Assembly: GCF_902364945.1 (NCBI RefSeq)
Contig: NZ_CABJFS010000010.1
Location: forward strand, 1 to 64,000
Direction: 5' to 3'
DNA from: Collinsella aerofaciens
Lineage (GTDB): Bacteria; Actinomycetota; Coriobacteriia; Coriobacteriales; Coriobacteriaceae
Length of the DNA: 64,000 nt
The translations under genes and the position numbers were made by a program. Position 1 is the first letter of the stretch, and every line of letters begins with the position of its first letter. Shown piece after piece: positions 16,281 to 26,033 of the stretch. A model generated the notes under the pieces. The model ran no database searches, was not told the origin of the DNA, and saw nothing but the letters and a program-made list of their open reading frames with translations.

Positions 16281-17405
16281 CTAGTTAGATCGCGGGCTCA
16301 AACTATGCTGCGCTTCGAAGTCTTTCATGTACGAGGCCAGTGCCCGCACGTCTTCCATGGTTACGGCGTTGTAGACGCTGGCGCGCATGCCGCCCACCAG
16401 GCGATGGCCCTTGACGTTTTGAATCTGGTGCTCGGCCGCGCCTGCGACAAAGGCGGCGTCGAGGTCGGCATCGCCGGTACGGAACGTGACGTTGGCGATG
16501 GAGCGACTGTCTGTCTGTGCGGTGCCGTGGAACAGCACGCTGTGCTCGAGCAGGTTATAGAGCAGGTTGGCCTTGGCCCAGTTGCGTTCGGCCATGGCGG
16601 CAAGTCCACCGGTCTGCTCAACCCAACGGAACACCTTGCCGCACACGTAGATACCAAAGGTGTTGGGCGTGTTGAGCATGGAGCCCTTGGCGGCCTGGGT
16701 CTTAAGGTCCATGTACTGCGGCGTCTGCGCAAAGGCTGGACCGTCGGTGATCAGGTCGTCGCGCACGATAACCACGGTGACGCCCGCGGCGCCGGCGTTT
16801 TTCTGAGCGCCGGCGTAGATGAGTCCGTAGCGCTCGACGTCGAGCGGCTGCGACAAAAAGCAGCTCGAGACATCGGCGACCAGCGGTACGTCGCCGAAGT
16901 TAGGCAGCTCGTGGTACATGGTGCCAAAGATGGTGTTGTTCTGGCAGATGTAGACGTAGTCGAGCCCGCCGCCCGCGGCCTCGGCGGCAATGCGCGCGTT
17001 GATGTCGGCCATGGCGGGAATGCGGTCGAAATTGGCGTCCTCGGAGCTCGCGAGCAGCACGGCCTCGCCGTACTTGGCGGCTTCCTTGTACGCCTTGTTG
17101 GCGAAGTTGCCGGTCACGACGTAGCCGGCGCGGCCGCGGCGCATGAGGTTCATCGGGATGCCCGCAAACTGCAGCGTGGCGCCGCCCTGCAAAAACAGAA
17201 CACGGTAGTTATCGGGGATGCTCAGCAGGCGGCGCAGGGTTGCCTCGGCGTCGTCGATGATCTGCTGGTACATGCTAGATCGATGGCTCATCTCGAGCAC
17301 GGACATGCCGCAACTGCGGTAGTCCATCATCTCGTCGGCGATCTCGGCGAGCACGCTTGTAGGCAGTGCGGCCGGGCCAGCTGAGAAGTTGTGCACACGT
17401 GCCAT
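16281..17405 (-). CDS. serC: Phosphoserine aminotransferase
   Basis: A 374-residue PLP-dependent enzyme that converts 3-phosphohydroxypyruvate and glutamate to phosphoserine and 2-oxoglutarate; it can also serve in pyridoxal synthesis. The N-terminus FSAGPAALP is diagnostic, LFLQGGATLQF binds the cofactor phosphate, and IYAGAQKNAGAAG contains the Schiff-base lysine. The length is normal. It heads the serCA operon. The start codon ATG lies next to GAGGGGAACTAGAAG on the minus strand, which supplies the ribosome-binding site. Confidence 0.95.
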   Translation of the reverse strand: MARVHNFSAGPAALPTSVLAEIADEMMDYRSCGMSVLEMSHRSSMYQQIIDDAEATLRRLLSIPDNYRVLFLQGGATLQFAGIPMNLMRRGRAGYVVTGNFANKAYKEAAKYGEAVLLASSEDANFDRIPAMADINARIAAEAAGGGLDYVYICQNNTIFGTMYHELPNFGDVPLVADVSSCFLSQPLDVERYGLIYAGAQKNAGAAGVTVVIVRDDLITDGPAFAQTPQYMDLKTQAAKGSMLNTPNTFGIYVCGKVFRWVEQTGGLAAMAERNWAKANLLYNLLEHSVLFHGTAQTDSRSIANVTFRTGDADLDAAFVAGAAEHQIQNVKGHRLVGGMRASVYNAVTMEDVRALASYMKDFEAQHSLSPRSN

Positions 17406-17710
17406 CTTCTAGTTCCCCTCGTAGTCGTTTGAACGTTCGGGATACTTTAGCACAGTGCAGCGCCGGGTGCGACCGCATCACGGTAAAACTCGAGTGCGCC
17501 GCTATGATTTACAGGATGGTTACATGGGGGAGGGTTGCCTCGAGGCTCACATACGATCCGCCTCGGCCTTCATTCTATGTTGAGTGTAGCGGAGGGCGGG
17601 GACAGATTCACAAGCGCGGTTGTCTGGCAAGTGTGATTTGGGGCAACCTCGTCAAAGCTTCTGAGCTGCGAAAATAACCGTTAACCGGATTTAATATTGT
17701 TGCTCAACAT

Positions 17711-17741
17711 TTGACACTCTGGGCGTGGTAACTTTTTTACC
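17711..17741 (+). promoter_or_regulatory. Possible promoter/operator of the BREX operon
   Basis: TTGACA at 17711-17716 resembles a -35 hexamer. It is closely followed by an inverted repeat GGTAA-N5-TTACC at 17727-17741 that could bind a regulator. A convincing -10 was not found at 17 bp. It lies about 90 bp before the likely brxA start at 17832. The spacer 17406-17831 holds no supported gene. Confidence 0.35.
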
Positions 17742-17856
17742 AACAGGTATGATTATTGTCATGTGCGCCGCGCCTGCCTGCCGGGCCGCGGCGCATTCGT
17801 GACAGCCTCTGACACCCTTGGAGCGTGCACTGTGGATGTAACCGCAAAAAGCGTTC

Positions 17857-17866
17857 GGGGGGGGGG
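17857..17866 (+). repeat. Poly-G tract (G10) at the 5' end of brxA
   Basis: Ten consecutive G form a homopolymer able to slip during replication. A GTG at 17832 with GGAG 8 bases upstream opens a frame into the tract. With ten G it runs off frame and stops at the TGA at 17895. With nine or twelve G it would enter brxA in frame, giving a start MDVTAKSVRGG then VLTREQF. This is the layout of a phase-variable gene. An assembly or sequencing error in the run is the main alternative. Confidence 0.8.
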
Positions 17867-18516
17867 TGCTCACCCGCGAGCAATTCCTCCCGCATGAGAT
17901 GCGCATCGTCGCTGGCCTGCGTACGCAGGGCGTAAGCGACGAGCAGGTCATTGTACGCGTAAAGAGCGAAAACCTCTTTCAATATCCCACGGAGCGCATG
18001 GTCGCCAACCGCGCAACCGTGTGCCTTCGCCGCCTCGACGCCATGGTGCCCACGGACGCCGCATGCGCCGCGCGCGGCATCGACCCCAAAACCGCCGTCG
18101 AGGCTGCGTTATCCCTAACCGGCCTCATGGCATCCGGTACTCCCACGCAGGCGGACCAGGCCATCTTTTACAGCATGATCTGCCGCTACGATATCGTGCG
18201 CGAGTTCGTGCTCGTCGAGGTGGGGGAGCGCCTGCAAAACTTCGACTATGCCTTCACGGCGGCTGACCTCAACGCCTTTATGACGCGCTTTACCACGGAG
18301 TATCCGGACGCGGCCCGCTGGACCGAGGCCACGGTCAAGCGCATTAAGGGCTCGATTCGCCAGACGCTCCGCCATGCCGGCCTTATCGGCGAGGGTATGG
18401 GCCCGGAGTCTGAGCGCCTGTCACCACTCTTCCTCGATTCCGATGTCGAGCGAGCCTTGGTTCAGCTGGGTGAGCAGCCGCTTATCGCGGCCCTTACCGG
18501 TAGGGAGGTGATGTAG
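17866..18516 (+). CDS. brxA: BREX protein BrxA (DUF1819); reading frame probably begins at 17832
   Basis: A 216-residue small DNA-binding protein of the type 1 BREX phage-resistance system. The segment LPHEMRIVAGLRTQGVSD, then ENLFQYPTERM and CLRRL, fits DUF1819, and most of the helical fold is present. In this copy the only in-frame start is the GTG formed by the last G of the G10 tract, with no separate Shine-Dalgarno. A better start (GTG 17832, with GGAG at 17820-17823) is out of frame by one base. So brxA here is probably off or poorly translated. It is followed after one base by brxB, and polarity on the rest of the operon is possible. Confidence 0.82.
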   Translation: MLTREQFLPHEMRIVAGLRTQGVSDEQVIVRVKSENLFQYPTERMVANRATVCLRRLDAMVPTDAACAARGIDPKTAVEAALSLTGLMASGTPTQADQAIFYSMICRYDIVREFVLVEVGERLQNFDYAFTAADLNAFMTRFTTEYPDAARWTEATVKRIKGSIRQTLRHAGLIGEGMGPESERLSPLFLDSDVERALVQLGEQPLIAALTGREVM

Positions 18517-18517
18517 C

Positions 18518-19210
18518 GTGGTTCCCGCCAACAGCGCCGTCGACCCCGCAATCACCCCGGCGACGGACATCACCACCAATATCGGCATCCATTCCCGCCA
18601 GAGCGTCGTGGCGGCGCATGCCCGCTCCGAGCGCGCCCGCCAAGAATTTGAGCGCCGCGCGCAGCTCCTGCGTGAGTGCCTGTGCAGCGAGGACTTTTTG
18701 GCCAACAAGGGCATAGGTAACGAGATCGGCTTCCATACCTTCTGCTACGACCCTGCGCTGGAGTTTGAGGCGCGCGCGTTGTTTGACACCCTTTCACGCG
18801 ATGCCGAGGCCGGCAAGCTCCCGTGCACGCTCAAGGTCGTAAACCTCTACGACGCCGTGCTGGCGATCCTTAAAGATCTTGATGTCCTTGAGCCTATGCA
18901 AGAGCAAGAAGGTGATTTTGGATCAGAAGCTGTGTTCGATGATGTGGTGGATTATTGCCAGCCGGATGCTGTCTCCGACCTGATTTTGGATTTGACTCAA
19001 CCTCACGAGCCGGGCGATGTGATTTTGCTTGTAGGGGTTGGCGAAGTCTATCCCTTTTTGCGAGTTCACAACCTGTTTGATTCTATGCAGTCTGACTTCC
19101 ATGATGTGCCGGTTATCGCGGCTTATCCCGGTAGCTTTAATGGCTCGTCTGTCACCTTGTTTAACAGGCTTGCAGCAGAGAACTATTACCGCGCGATCGA
19201 TATCTCATAA
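18518..19210 (+). CDS. brxB: BREX protein BrxB (DUF1788)
   Basis: A 230-residue protein of the core BREX set; its exact role is unknown. The family's closing block is clear: YPFLRVHNLFDSM, then VPVIAAYPGSFNGSSVTLF and AENYYRAIDI. The first 50 residues are extra and low in conservation. The GTG start follows AGGGAGGTGATGTAGC, so it overlaps the end of brxA and is translationally coupled to it. From about 18890 onward codon use becomes AT-richer, and this continues into the first third of brxC, which suggests a recombinant segment. Confidence 0.88.
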   Translation: MVPANSAVDPAITPATDITTNIGIHSRQSVVAAHARSERARQEFERRAQLLRECLCSEDFLANKGIGNEIGFHTFCYDPALEFEARALFDTLSRDAEAGKLPCTLKVVNLYDAVLAILKDLDVLEPMQEQEGDFGSEAVFDDVVDYCQPDAVSDLILDLTQPHEPGDVILLVGVGEVYPFLRVHNLFDSMQSDFHDVPVIAAYPGSFNGSSVTLFNRLAAENYYRAIDIS

Positions 19211-19265
19211 GTCGACCTCGACCCTGCGTTGTTGGCTGTCGTTCTCCAAATTTAAGGAGCTTAAA

Positions 19266-22200
19266 ATGGATAAAACAATTGTCCGTAATCTCTTTTCGAA
19301 AGATATCAACCGTTCCATTAACGGGGTTGTTGTCGTTGACGATAAGAAAGACGAGTCAATCAGGCAAGAGCTTAGCGAGTACGTGGTGACACGTGAGCTG
19401 CAGGGGCATTTTGCTACTCTTTTCAATGCTTATAGCGCTTCTTTAGATTCACCGACCAATAAGATGGGCGTGTGGGTCAGCGGTTTCTACGGATCCGGTA
19501 AATCGCATTTCCTTAAAATTGCGAGCTATTTGCTTGGGAACCTCAACGTTGATGGCAAGTGCGCTATCTCCTATTTTGACGGCAAGATTGCCGATCCCAT
19601 GGTGTTTGCTTCAATGGAGCGCGCCTGTTCCATTCCTACGCAGACTCTTCTCTTTAATATCGACAGCAAAGCGGGCTCATGGAAGGGTGATAAGTCATCC
19701 GTTGCTGTTCTTTATGGATTTGAGCGTGTGTTTTACGAGGCCCGAGGTTTTTACGGCATTAAACCTAAGCTCGCTCAGCTTGAGGAGTACATTGACGAAA
19801 TTGGCAAGACTCAAGAGTTTCGCGATGAATTCGAGCGTTTAACGGGCAAATCATGGGTCGATAATCGTAAAACCTACAGGTATAACAAAGCTTTTCGCGG
19901 GCTTCTTAAAGATACTTTGGGCATGAGCGACGATGAAATCAAAGCTTGGATTACTAGCCCTGATGACGAGCTTCTTCAACCCGATGAGTTCGCCCAAAAG
20001 GTTAAAGAATACGTTGATGCTCAAGCAGCCGCCAATGGTGGCGATTTTCGCCTTGTTTTCATGGTTGATGAGGTTGGACAGTTTATTGCTAACGACAACG
20101 GCTCGGATCGCTTGCTAAGTCTTCAGACGGTGGTCGAGGAGCTGGGATCGGTTTGCGGCGGTCGCGTTTGGGTAATGGTTTCGAGTCAAGAGGACATTTA
20201 CAATCTCGGTCTCCCGGGCGGGATTGATACGGGCAAGTTCTCCAAGATTTTAGGTCGTTTCGACACCCGCCTTTCGCTCTCCAGCTCCAGCGTGGACGAG
20301 GTCATCCAGCGCCGTGTGCTCGAGAAGACCGCGCCGGCGGCCGATATGCTTGCACAGGTCTACGAGCAAGACGCGGCCGTGCTCAAAAACAATTTTACCT
20401 TTGAGGGCGGCTCGCGCTCCGACCTTGCCGGCTACGCCAACTCCAAGGATTTTGTGGCCAGCTACCCGTTTGTGGGCTACCAGTTTAAGCTCCTGCCCGA
20501 TGTGATGACCGAGGTGCGCAAGCACGGTGTCAAGGCCAAGCACATGTCCACGGGCGAGCGTTCCATGCTGAGCGCGTTCCAGGAGAGTGCCCAGGCCATC
20601 CAGCATGAGCAGACTGGCGCGCTCGTGCCGTTCTGGCGCTTCTTCGACACTATCTCCAAAGACCTTGAGCACGGCATCAACCAGGTGGTCGACCGAGCGA
20701 CCCGCGCGGCCGAGGACGCAAAGGGCCTTGAACCCTACGATGTTCAGGTGCTCAAGCTCCTGTACCTGATTCGTTACATCGGCTACGTCAAGGCCACGGT
20801 CGAGAACATCTCCATCTTCATGATTGACGGCCTCGACGTGGACAAACGCGCCCTTAAGGACCGCGTCAAGGAGTCCCTTACCCGCCTGGAGCGCGAGAAC
20901 TACGTGGCGCGCCAGGGCGATACCTATAGCTTCCTCACCGACGAGGAGCAGGAGATAGCACAGGAGATCGCACGCACCCCGATCGATAACGCGCAGGTGA
21001 TCGAGTCTATCAAAAAGCGCCTGTTCGACAGCATCTATACCGCGCGCAAGCTCAACCGCGGGGCCAACGACTTCCCGTTTGACCGCTATGTGGACGGCTC
21101 AATCCACGGTGGCAGCATGGGCGGCATGGAGCTTTACGTGGCGACTATGGCGAGCGACCTGGGCCGTGCGGACGATACTGAGCTGGCCTTGGCTTCTTCG
21201 GGCAAGGCCATCGTGGCCTTGAGCGACGAGGCGGATTATTGGGAGACGCTCGTCAACGCCGCCAAGATCCGCAAGTACGCCAAGACGCGAAATCTCCAGG
21301 AGCTTAAACCGAGTACGCGCCAGATCGTCGAGTCCAAGATGCGCGAGGCAGCCCATAACGAGAAAGAGGCCGATGCCCTTTTGAGCGAGGCCGTGCTCCA
21401 TGCACGTTGCGCGGTCAACGGCCGCACGGTTGAGGTCCGCGCGGCCAAACCCGCCCAGGTCTTTGAACAGGTGCTGGCGCAACTGTGCGATGCGGTCTTT
21501 GAAAAGGCCGACTACATCGGCGCGCCGGTCACGAGCGATTCCGATATCCGCTCCACTCTGGCGGGCAACGTTCAAGCGGGGCTTGCCAGCATGGACGCGG
21601 GTAACACGCGTGCGCTCAAGGAGGTCGAGGACTTCCTCAAAGTGCAGCATCAGCGCCACCTGGATACCGCTATGGGCGATATCCAGCGCCAGTACCAGCA
21701 AAGGCCCTTTGGCTGGCGCGAGGTCGACATCGCAAATGTGGTGGCGCAGCTTGTGGTGGAGCAGCGCGCGCAGGTGCTGTTTGGCGGTCGGACGGTTCAA
21801 GCTAACGACAGCCGCATGGTGGCACTCCTGCGCAAGGATGCCGATAAGGCCCAGGTGCGCTTGCGTATGCGCATGAGCGACCGGTTGCTGCAGGCCACGG
21901 GCGAGCTCATGTGTGACCTGTTTGATCTCAAGACCGTGCCCTCCAACGAGGATAAACTCGTGGCTGAGCTCAAAGAACGTCTCGAGGACTTGCGTGAGGC
22001 GTGCCTCGTCATAGCACGCGACTACTACACGGGCATCAAGCCAGCCTACCCGTATCCCGGTGAGGACGAGTGCGAGAAGATGCGCTCGGAGGTGGCCGAC
22101 GTCCTTAAGGACCAGAATGAGGCCGAGGCGTTCTTGACCACGTTCACCAAGCACGAAGACCGCTTGCTCGATGCCAAGGAAGACTTTGACAGGGTAACTG

Positions 22201-22931
22201 AGTTCTTCGATTCCAACCAGCGCACGGCGTTTGATCACGCCAAGGATTTCTTGAACCGCACCGAGGGTATCGAGTATGCCTCCGATGACATTCCCGGCGC
22301 GGTGGACAATGTAGCTAAGGTGCGTGAGATCCTCAGGGATCCCAAGCCCTACGGTCGCATTAAAGACCTGCAGCCGCTTATGGATCCCGTCGAGGACGAC
22401 ATGAAAAAGCTGTTGGGCATCCGCCGCAATGAGTTTTTGCGTCGCATCGAGAGCGATCTCCAAGACCTTCAGACACAGGCCGAGAGCCAAAAGGGCTTTG
22501 TCAAGCAAGCAAAGGATGCCATAGCAGACGCCGGCACCAAATATGAGTCGTTCAAAAACCGTGCCCACAGTGCTCAAAGCCTCAACGAGCTGAGCGTTGC
22601 CGCGACTAACTGGGGCAACTGGCTTAGCGCGGCAACCAACGGGATGTACGACGCTGTGGATGCGGCCCGCATGCGCATGGACAACGAGCGCCGCGCCACC
22701 GAGGTCACGAGTACGGGTGAAGTGGTCAAGAAGATCACTAACAAGGGCGCTGAGTCGTCAGTGCCCGCGCCCACCCCCGTGCCCCAGCGCAAGATCAAGA
22801 CCGTGCGCCGCGCCGATCTGGCCAAGCCGAGTCGTCTCTTGTCCGCAGGGGACGTGGAGCGCTACGTGGACGACCTGCGCTCTCGCCTTATGCAGGAGCT
22901 CGCTGCAAACGACGAGATCCGTATCAACTAA
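19266..22931 (+). CDS. brxC: BREX ATPase BrxC (PglY-like)
   Basis: A 1221-residue cytosolic P-loop ATPase, normal length for BrxC. The Walker A GFYGSGKSH is at about residues 73-81 and a Walker B-like FMVDEVGQF lies near residue 265. The rest is helical with coiled-coil segments (about residues 980-1130) and a basic C-terminal tail. It is essential in known BREX systems and probably couples ATP use to the methyltransferase and phosphatase complex. The ATG at 19266 is chosen because TAAGGAGCTTAAA precedes it; the frame is open further upstream within brxB. Base composition shifts from AT-lean to GC-rich codons at about 20255. Confidence 0.93.
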   Translation: MDKTIVRNLFSKDINRSINGVVVVDDKKDESIRQELSEYVVTRELQGHFATLFNAYSASLDSPTNKMGVWVSGFYGSGKSHFLKIASYLLGNLNVDGKCAISYFDGKIADPMVFASMERACSIPTQTLLFNIDSKAGSWKGDKSSVAVLYGFERVFYEARGFYGIKPKLAQLEEYIDEIGKTQEFRDEFERLTGKSWVDNRKTYRYNKAFRGLLKDTLGMSDDEIKAWITSPDDELLQPDEFAQKVKEYVDAQAAANGGDFRLVFMVDEVGQFIANDNGSDRLLSLQTVVEELGSVCGGRVWVMVSSQEDIYNLGLPGGIDTGKFSKILGRFDTRLSLSSSSVDEVIQRRVLEKTAPAADMLAQVYEQDAAVLKNNFTFEGGSRSDLAGYANSKDFVASYPFVGYQFKLLPDVMTEVRKHGVKAKHMSTGERSMLSAFQESAQAIQHEQTGALVPFWRFFDTISKDLEHGINQVVDRATRAAEDAKGLEPYDVQVLKLLYLIRYIGYVKATVENISIFMIDGLDVDKRALKDRVKESLTRLERENYVARQGDTYSFLTDEEQEIAQEIARTPIDNAQVIESIKKRLFDSIYTARKLNRGANDFPFDRYVDGSIHGGSMGGMELYVATMASDLGRADDTELALASSGKAIVALSDEADYWETLVNAAKIRKYAKTRNLQELKPSTRQIVESKMREAAHNEKEADALLSEAVLHARCAVNGRTVEVRAAKPAQVFEQVLAQLCDAVFEKADYIGAPVTSDSDIRSTLAGNVQAGLASMDAGNTRALKEVEDFLKVQHQRHLDTAMGDIQRQYQQRPFGWREVDIANVVAQLVVEQRAQVLFGGRTVQANDSRMVALLRKDADKAQVRLRMRMSDRLLQATGELMCDLFDLKTVPSNEDKLVAELKERLEDLREACLVIARDYYTGIKPAYPYPGEDECEKMRSEVADVLKDQNEAEAFLTTFTKHEDRLLDAKEDFDRVTEFFDSNQRTAFDHAKDFLNRTEGIEYASDDIPGAVDNVAKVREILRDPKPYGRIKDLQPLMDPVEDDMKKLLGIRRNEFLRRIESDLQDLQTQAESQKGFVKQAKDAIADAGTKYESFKNRAHSAQSLNELSVAATNWGNWLSAATNGMYDAVDAARMRMDNERRATEVTSTGEVVKKITNKGAESSVPAPTPVPQRKIKTVRRADLAKPSRLLSAGDVERYVDDLRSRLMQELAANDEIRIN

Positions 22932-22997
22932 CCCGCGGAGCCACCGGTGCCAAAGCGCGCACCGGTGGCTTATGGCGTTTAGAAAGGCTCATCAACC

Positions 22998-25484
22998 ATG
23001 AACGATTCTGCTCTTAAGAGCTTCTGCACCTGGGCCCGTACAGAGCTCATCAAAGGCGTGGAGGCACAGATGGTGCGCTACGGCATCACCGAACCTGCAC
23101 CCGCGCCCGTTGGGTCCGAGACCGTCAACGGCCTGCCCCTAAGTCCGGCTGAGATTGAGCAACGCGACGAACTGCTGCGCATGCAGGCAGAGGTGGGTCA
23201 CGAGGCGCTGCGCGACCGTGCGGCCTACACCTGGTTCAATCGCATCGTGGCTATTCGCTTTATGGATGCACGCGGATGGCTTCCCAGCCGTATGCGCATG
23301 CTGAGTCGTGCGGACGGCAGCCATGGCAGCGAGGCCGTGGAGAACGCACTGGACGTAGAGATAGCGACGGCCGATACCGATCGCATAGCCGAGCTCAAGA
23401 TGGTGGGCTTGGATGAACCACTGTGGCGCTACCTGTTTGTTGCTCAGTGCGAGGAGCTTTCCGATTGCCTGCCGGGCGTCTTTGAGCGCGTGGGCGGAGC
23501 CATGGAGCTGCTGTTGCCCCAGGGCCTCATGATGTCCGACGGCGTGGTGGGCAAACTCAACACCATCCTCGCTGACGAGGACTGGCGCAAGGGCGTGACC
23601 GTTCTGGGCTGGATGTATCAGTACTACAACGCTGACGTCAAAGACGAGTTCTTCAAGGCAAAACGCAAAGCAGCGGCGGCGGACATCGCGCCCGCCACGC
23701 AGCTCTTCACCCCCGAGTGGATCGTACGCTATATGGTCGAGAACTCGCTCGGCCGTCTGTGGATGCTCAACAATCCGGGGAGTTCGTTACGCGAGCGCAT
23801 GGAGTATTACATCGAGCCCGATGCTGAGCACGAGGACTTCATCCGCATTTCGAGTCCCGAGGAGATAACCCTCTGCGACCCCGCATGCGGCTCGGGCCAT
23901 ATCTTGGTCTATGCGTTTGAGCTGCTCTTCCATATGTACGAGGAGCGCGGCTATCGTGAGCGCGAGATTCCCGAGCTCATTCTTACTAAAAACCTTGCAG
24001 GTATGGAAATCGATTCCCGCGCGGCACAGATCGCGGAGCTGGCGCTTGCTATGTGCGCCCGCGAGCACGACCGTCGCTTCTTTAGGCGTGGCGTTCGCGC
24101 CGACGTTACCGTGCTCTCGAGTATCCCGCTGGGGGAGGACGAGCTGCCGGGTAACAAGAAGCTCGCCGAGGAGCTGAGTCATTTGAGCGAGATTGGTTCG
24201 CTGCTCAATCCTTCAGAGGACGAGATCGACGAGCTCAAGGCTGCCGCCGCGAGTTGTTCCGATGACCTTTTTGCCGCTACGACCAATACAAAGCTCGAAA
24301 GCGCTGCCGTCATCTGTGAAAAGCTGTCCCGTCGTTTTACCTGCACCGTTGCGAATCCTCCGTATATGGGCAGCAGCAGCTTTAATCCATTCATGAGCAA
24401 GTGGGTCAAGAGAAATTATCCCGACGTGAAGAGCGACCTGTTCTCTTCGTTCATCGTGCGCATTATGGACTTTGCTGGCGAGCACGGCGAAGTCGGAATG
24501 ATGACTCCATTTGTTTGGATGTTTATCGGTAGCTACGAGAAGCTTCGAAATAGGCTTATCGATGACAAGACCCTAACCACGCTCATTCAGCTCGAGTATT
24601 CTGGCTTTGCAGGGGCAACCGTGCCCATCTGCACGTTTACCTATCACAACTCGCATATCGATGGTTATAAAGGCGGATACGTTCGTCTTGCCGATTTTAC
24701 TGGCCCCGCGGTTCAGGCTCCCAAGGCGCTAGAGGCCATCCAGAACCCCGACTGTGGTTGGTTCTACCGTCGCGACGCCGACACCTTCAAACAAATCCCC
24801 GGCACCCCCATAGCCTACTGGGCCAGCGATGCCCTTCTGGATGCGTTTACGAATAAGGAAAAGCTTGGCTTGTTTGCCAAGCCGCAGGTCGGTTTGCAGA
24901 CAAGTGATAACGATCGTTTTTTGCGCTATTGGTTTGAATGCTCTCTTGGGGACATGAGCGTCGCTTGTAACTCTGCTGAATCCAGTTTGAGCCTAGATGC
25001 AAAATGGTATCCGCACAATAAGGGTGGTTCCTTTAGGAAATGGTATGGCAACAGGGATCACGTTATTGAATATGCCAAGAATGGCCGCTCTCTTTCCGCG
25101 GCACCTGGCGCATCCAGGATAAAGGATTCAATTGCCTTCTTATCGTGCATCACGTATTCAAGAATTACGTCTGGGCAGATTGCATTTAGAATGCAGCCTT
25201 CCGGGTCTTTGTTTGACTCTGCGGCCGTGGCTATGTTTCCTCCTGTCTGCGATATGAAGTACTTGCTTGGGTTGCTTAACTCATCCGTTATTGCAACGGC
25301 AACGTCCTTCCTTGTTCCCACGCTAAACGCCCAACCCGGTGATATCGCCAAGCTTCCCATCGCTATTGAGCCTGCTGAGCATGGGACGGTTGATGGTTTG
25401 GTGGATTATTGTCTGGGCATTTCAAGGCTAGATTGCGACTCGTTTGAAACCTCTTGGGATTTCAAACGTCATCCGCTGTTGTAG
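22998..25484 (+). CDS. pglX: BREX methyltransferase PglX, N-terminal part (split gene)
   Basis: An 828-residue adenine-specific DNA methyltransferase module that marks host DNA and confers target recognition. Motif I DPACGSG is at residues 294-300 and motif IV NPPY at 453-456. The segment after about residue 560 is the recognition region and ends with TSWDFKRHPLL. In ordinary type 1 PglX (about 1200 residues) that sequence continues directly into a conserved C-terminal domain. Here the frame stops, and that domain is encoded separately at 26646-27614. No residues seem lost at the join. Codons after about 24250 are AT-richer than before, which fits exchange of the recognition region. Confidence 0.93.
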   Translation: MNDSALKSFCTWARTELIKGVEAQMVRYGITEPAPAPVGSETVNGLPLSPAEIEQRDELLRMQAEVGHEALRDRAAYTWFNRIVAIRFMDARGWLPSRMRMLSRADGSHGSEAVENALDVEIATADTDRIAELKMVGLDEPLWRYLFVAQCEELSDCLPGVFERVGGAMELLLPQGLMMSDGVVGKLNTILADEDWRKGVTVLGWMYQYYNADVKDEFFKAKRKAAAADIAPATQLFTPEWIVRYMVENSLGRLWMLNNPGSSLRERMEYYIEPDAEHEDFIRISSPEEITLCDPACGSGHILVYAFELLFHMYEERGYREREIPELILTKNLAGMEIDSRAAQIAELALAMCAREHDRRFFRRGVRADVTVLSSIPLGEDELPGNKKLAEELSHLSEIGSLLNPSEDEIDELKAAAASCSDDLFAATTNTKLESAAVICEKLSRRFTCTVANPPYMGSSSFNPFMSKWVKRNYPDVKSDLFSSFIVRIMDFAGEHGEVGMMTPFVWMFIGSYEKLRNRLIDDKTLTTLIQLEYSGFAGATVPICTFTYHNSHIDGYKGGYVRLADFTGPAVQAPKALEAIQNPDCGWFYRRDADTFKQIPGTPIAYWASDALLDAFTNKEKLGLFAKPQVGLQTSDNDRFLRYWFECSLGDMSVACNSAESSLSLDAKWYPHNKGGSFRKWYGNRDHVIEYAKNGRSLSAAPGASRIKDSIAFLSCITYSRITSGQIAFRMQPSGSLFDSAAVAMFPPVCDMKYLLGLLNSSVIATATSFLVPTLNAQPGDIAKLPIAIEPAEHGTVDGLVDYCLGISRLDCDSFETSWDFKRHPLL

Positions 25485-25991
25485 GTGAGCGTTGTGGCTA
25501 AATCCTACAAACTTGTCGAAGAGACGAAACGAACTACAGCGGAGTGTGCTGAAAAGTGGAATGCCGATAAACGAGATGTTTCCGCCTGGTGTAGGGCTGA
25601 TTTGATTTCTGGTGCGGTAAAAGAAACCTCCTTCCCATTCAGGTGGATCATCCCCTGTGATGCGAAGCGTCCTATAGATGCATACATCATTAGGGAGCTG
25701 CTGTGGCAGATTATCGAGCTTGAAAACAAGCGTATTTCCGAAATCGACGTTTCTGCTTGGGGTATTCCGGCAGTCGATGTTGCTGGGTGCATTCAGTCGT
25801 TGAAAGATGCCGATTATTTGGCGTTTTCACAAGAAAGCGTTGGCTTACAAATAACGAAAAAGGGCCTTGCTTTGATTGGCCGCGGTCAGCATGACAAGGC
25901 TTTAAAAGAGACGCCTACGGCGCTGAAGTGGACTGCCGATGCCGTGGGTATTATTGCCGGAAGCGCAATAGATCAAATTATCCAAAGATAA
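25485..25991 (+). CDS. Helix-turn-helix protein of unknown function, inserted between the two pglX parts
   Basis: A 168-residue protein. Residues 15-60 look like an excisionase/MerR-type winged helix (TTAECAEKWNADKRDVSAWC, then ISGAV and RWIIPCDAKRPI). The C-terminal 100 residues (ELENKRISEIDVSAWG, then LQITKKGLALIGRG) could be a second winged helix. The GTG at 25485 directly follows the PglX-N stop; GTG 25494 is an alternative. It has the same strand and AT-rich composition as the end of PglX-N. It may regulate the locus or help recognition. No named family was recognised. Confidence 0.65.
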   Translation: MSVVAKSYKLVEETKRTTAECAEKWNADKRDVSAWCRADLISGAVKETSFPFRWIIPCDAKRPIDAYIIRELLWQIIELENKRISEIDVSAWGIPAVDVAGCIQSLKDADYLAFSQESVGLQITKKGLALIGRGQHDKALKETPTALKWTADAVGIIAGSAIDQIIQR

Positions 25992-26033
25992 GCTGCTTCC
26001 GCAAGGAGGCTGTAGTTTCGAAAGGTAATAACC

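Noticed and set aside
21099..22577. 492-codon minus-strand frame opposite brxC
   Set aside because: Low motif content; it mirrors brxC codon structure.
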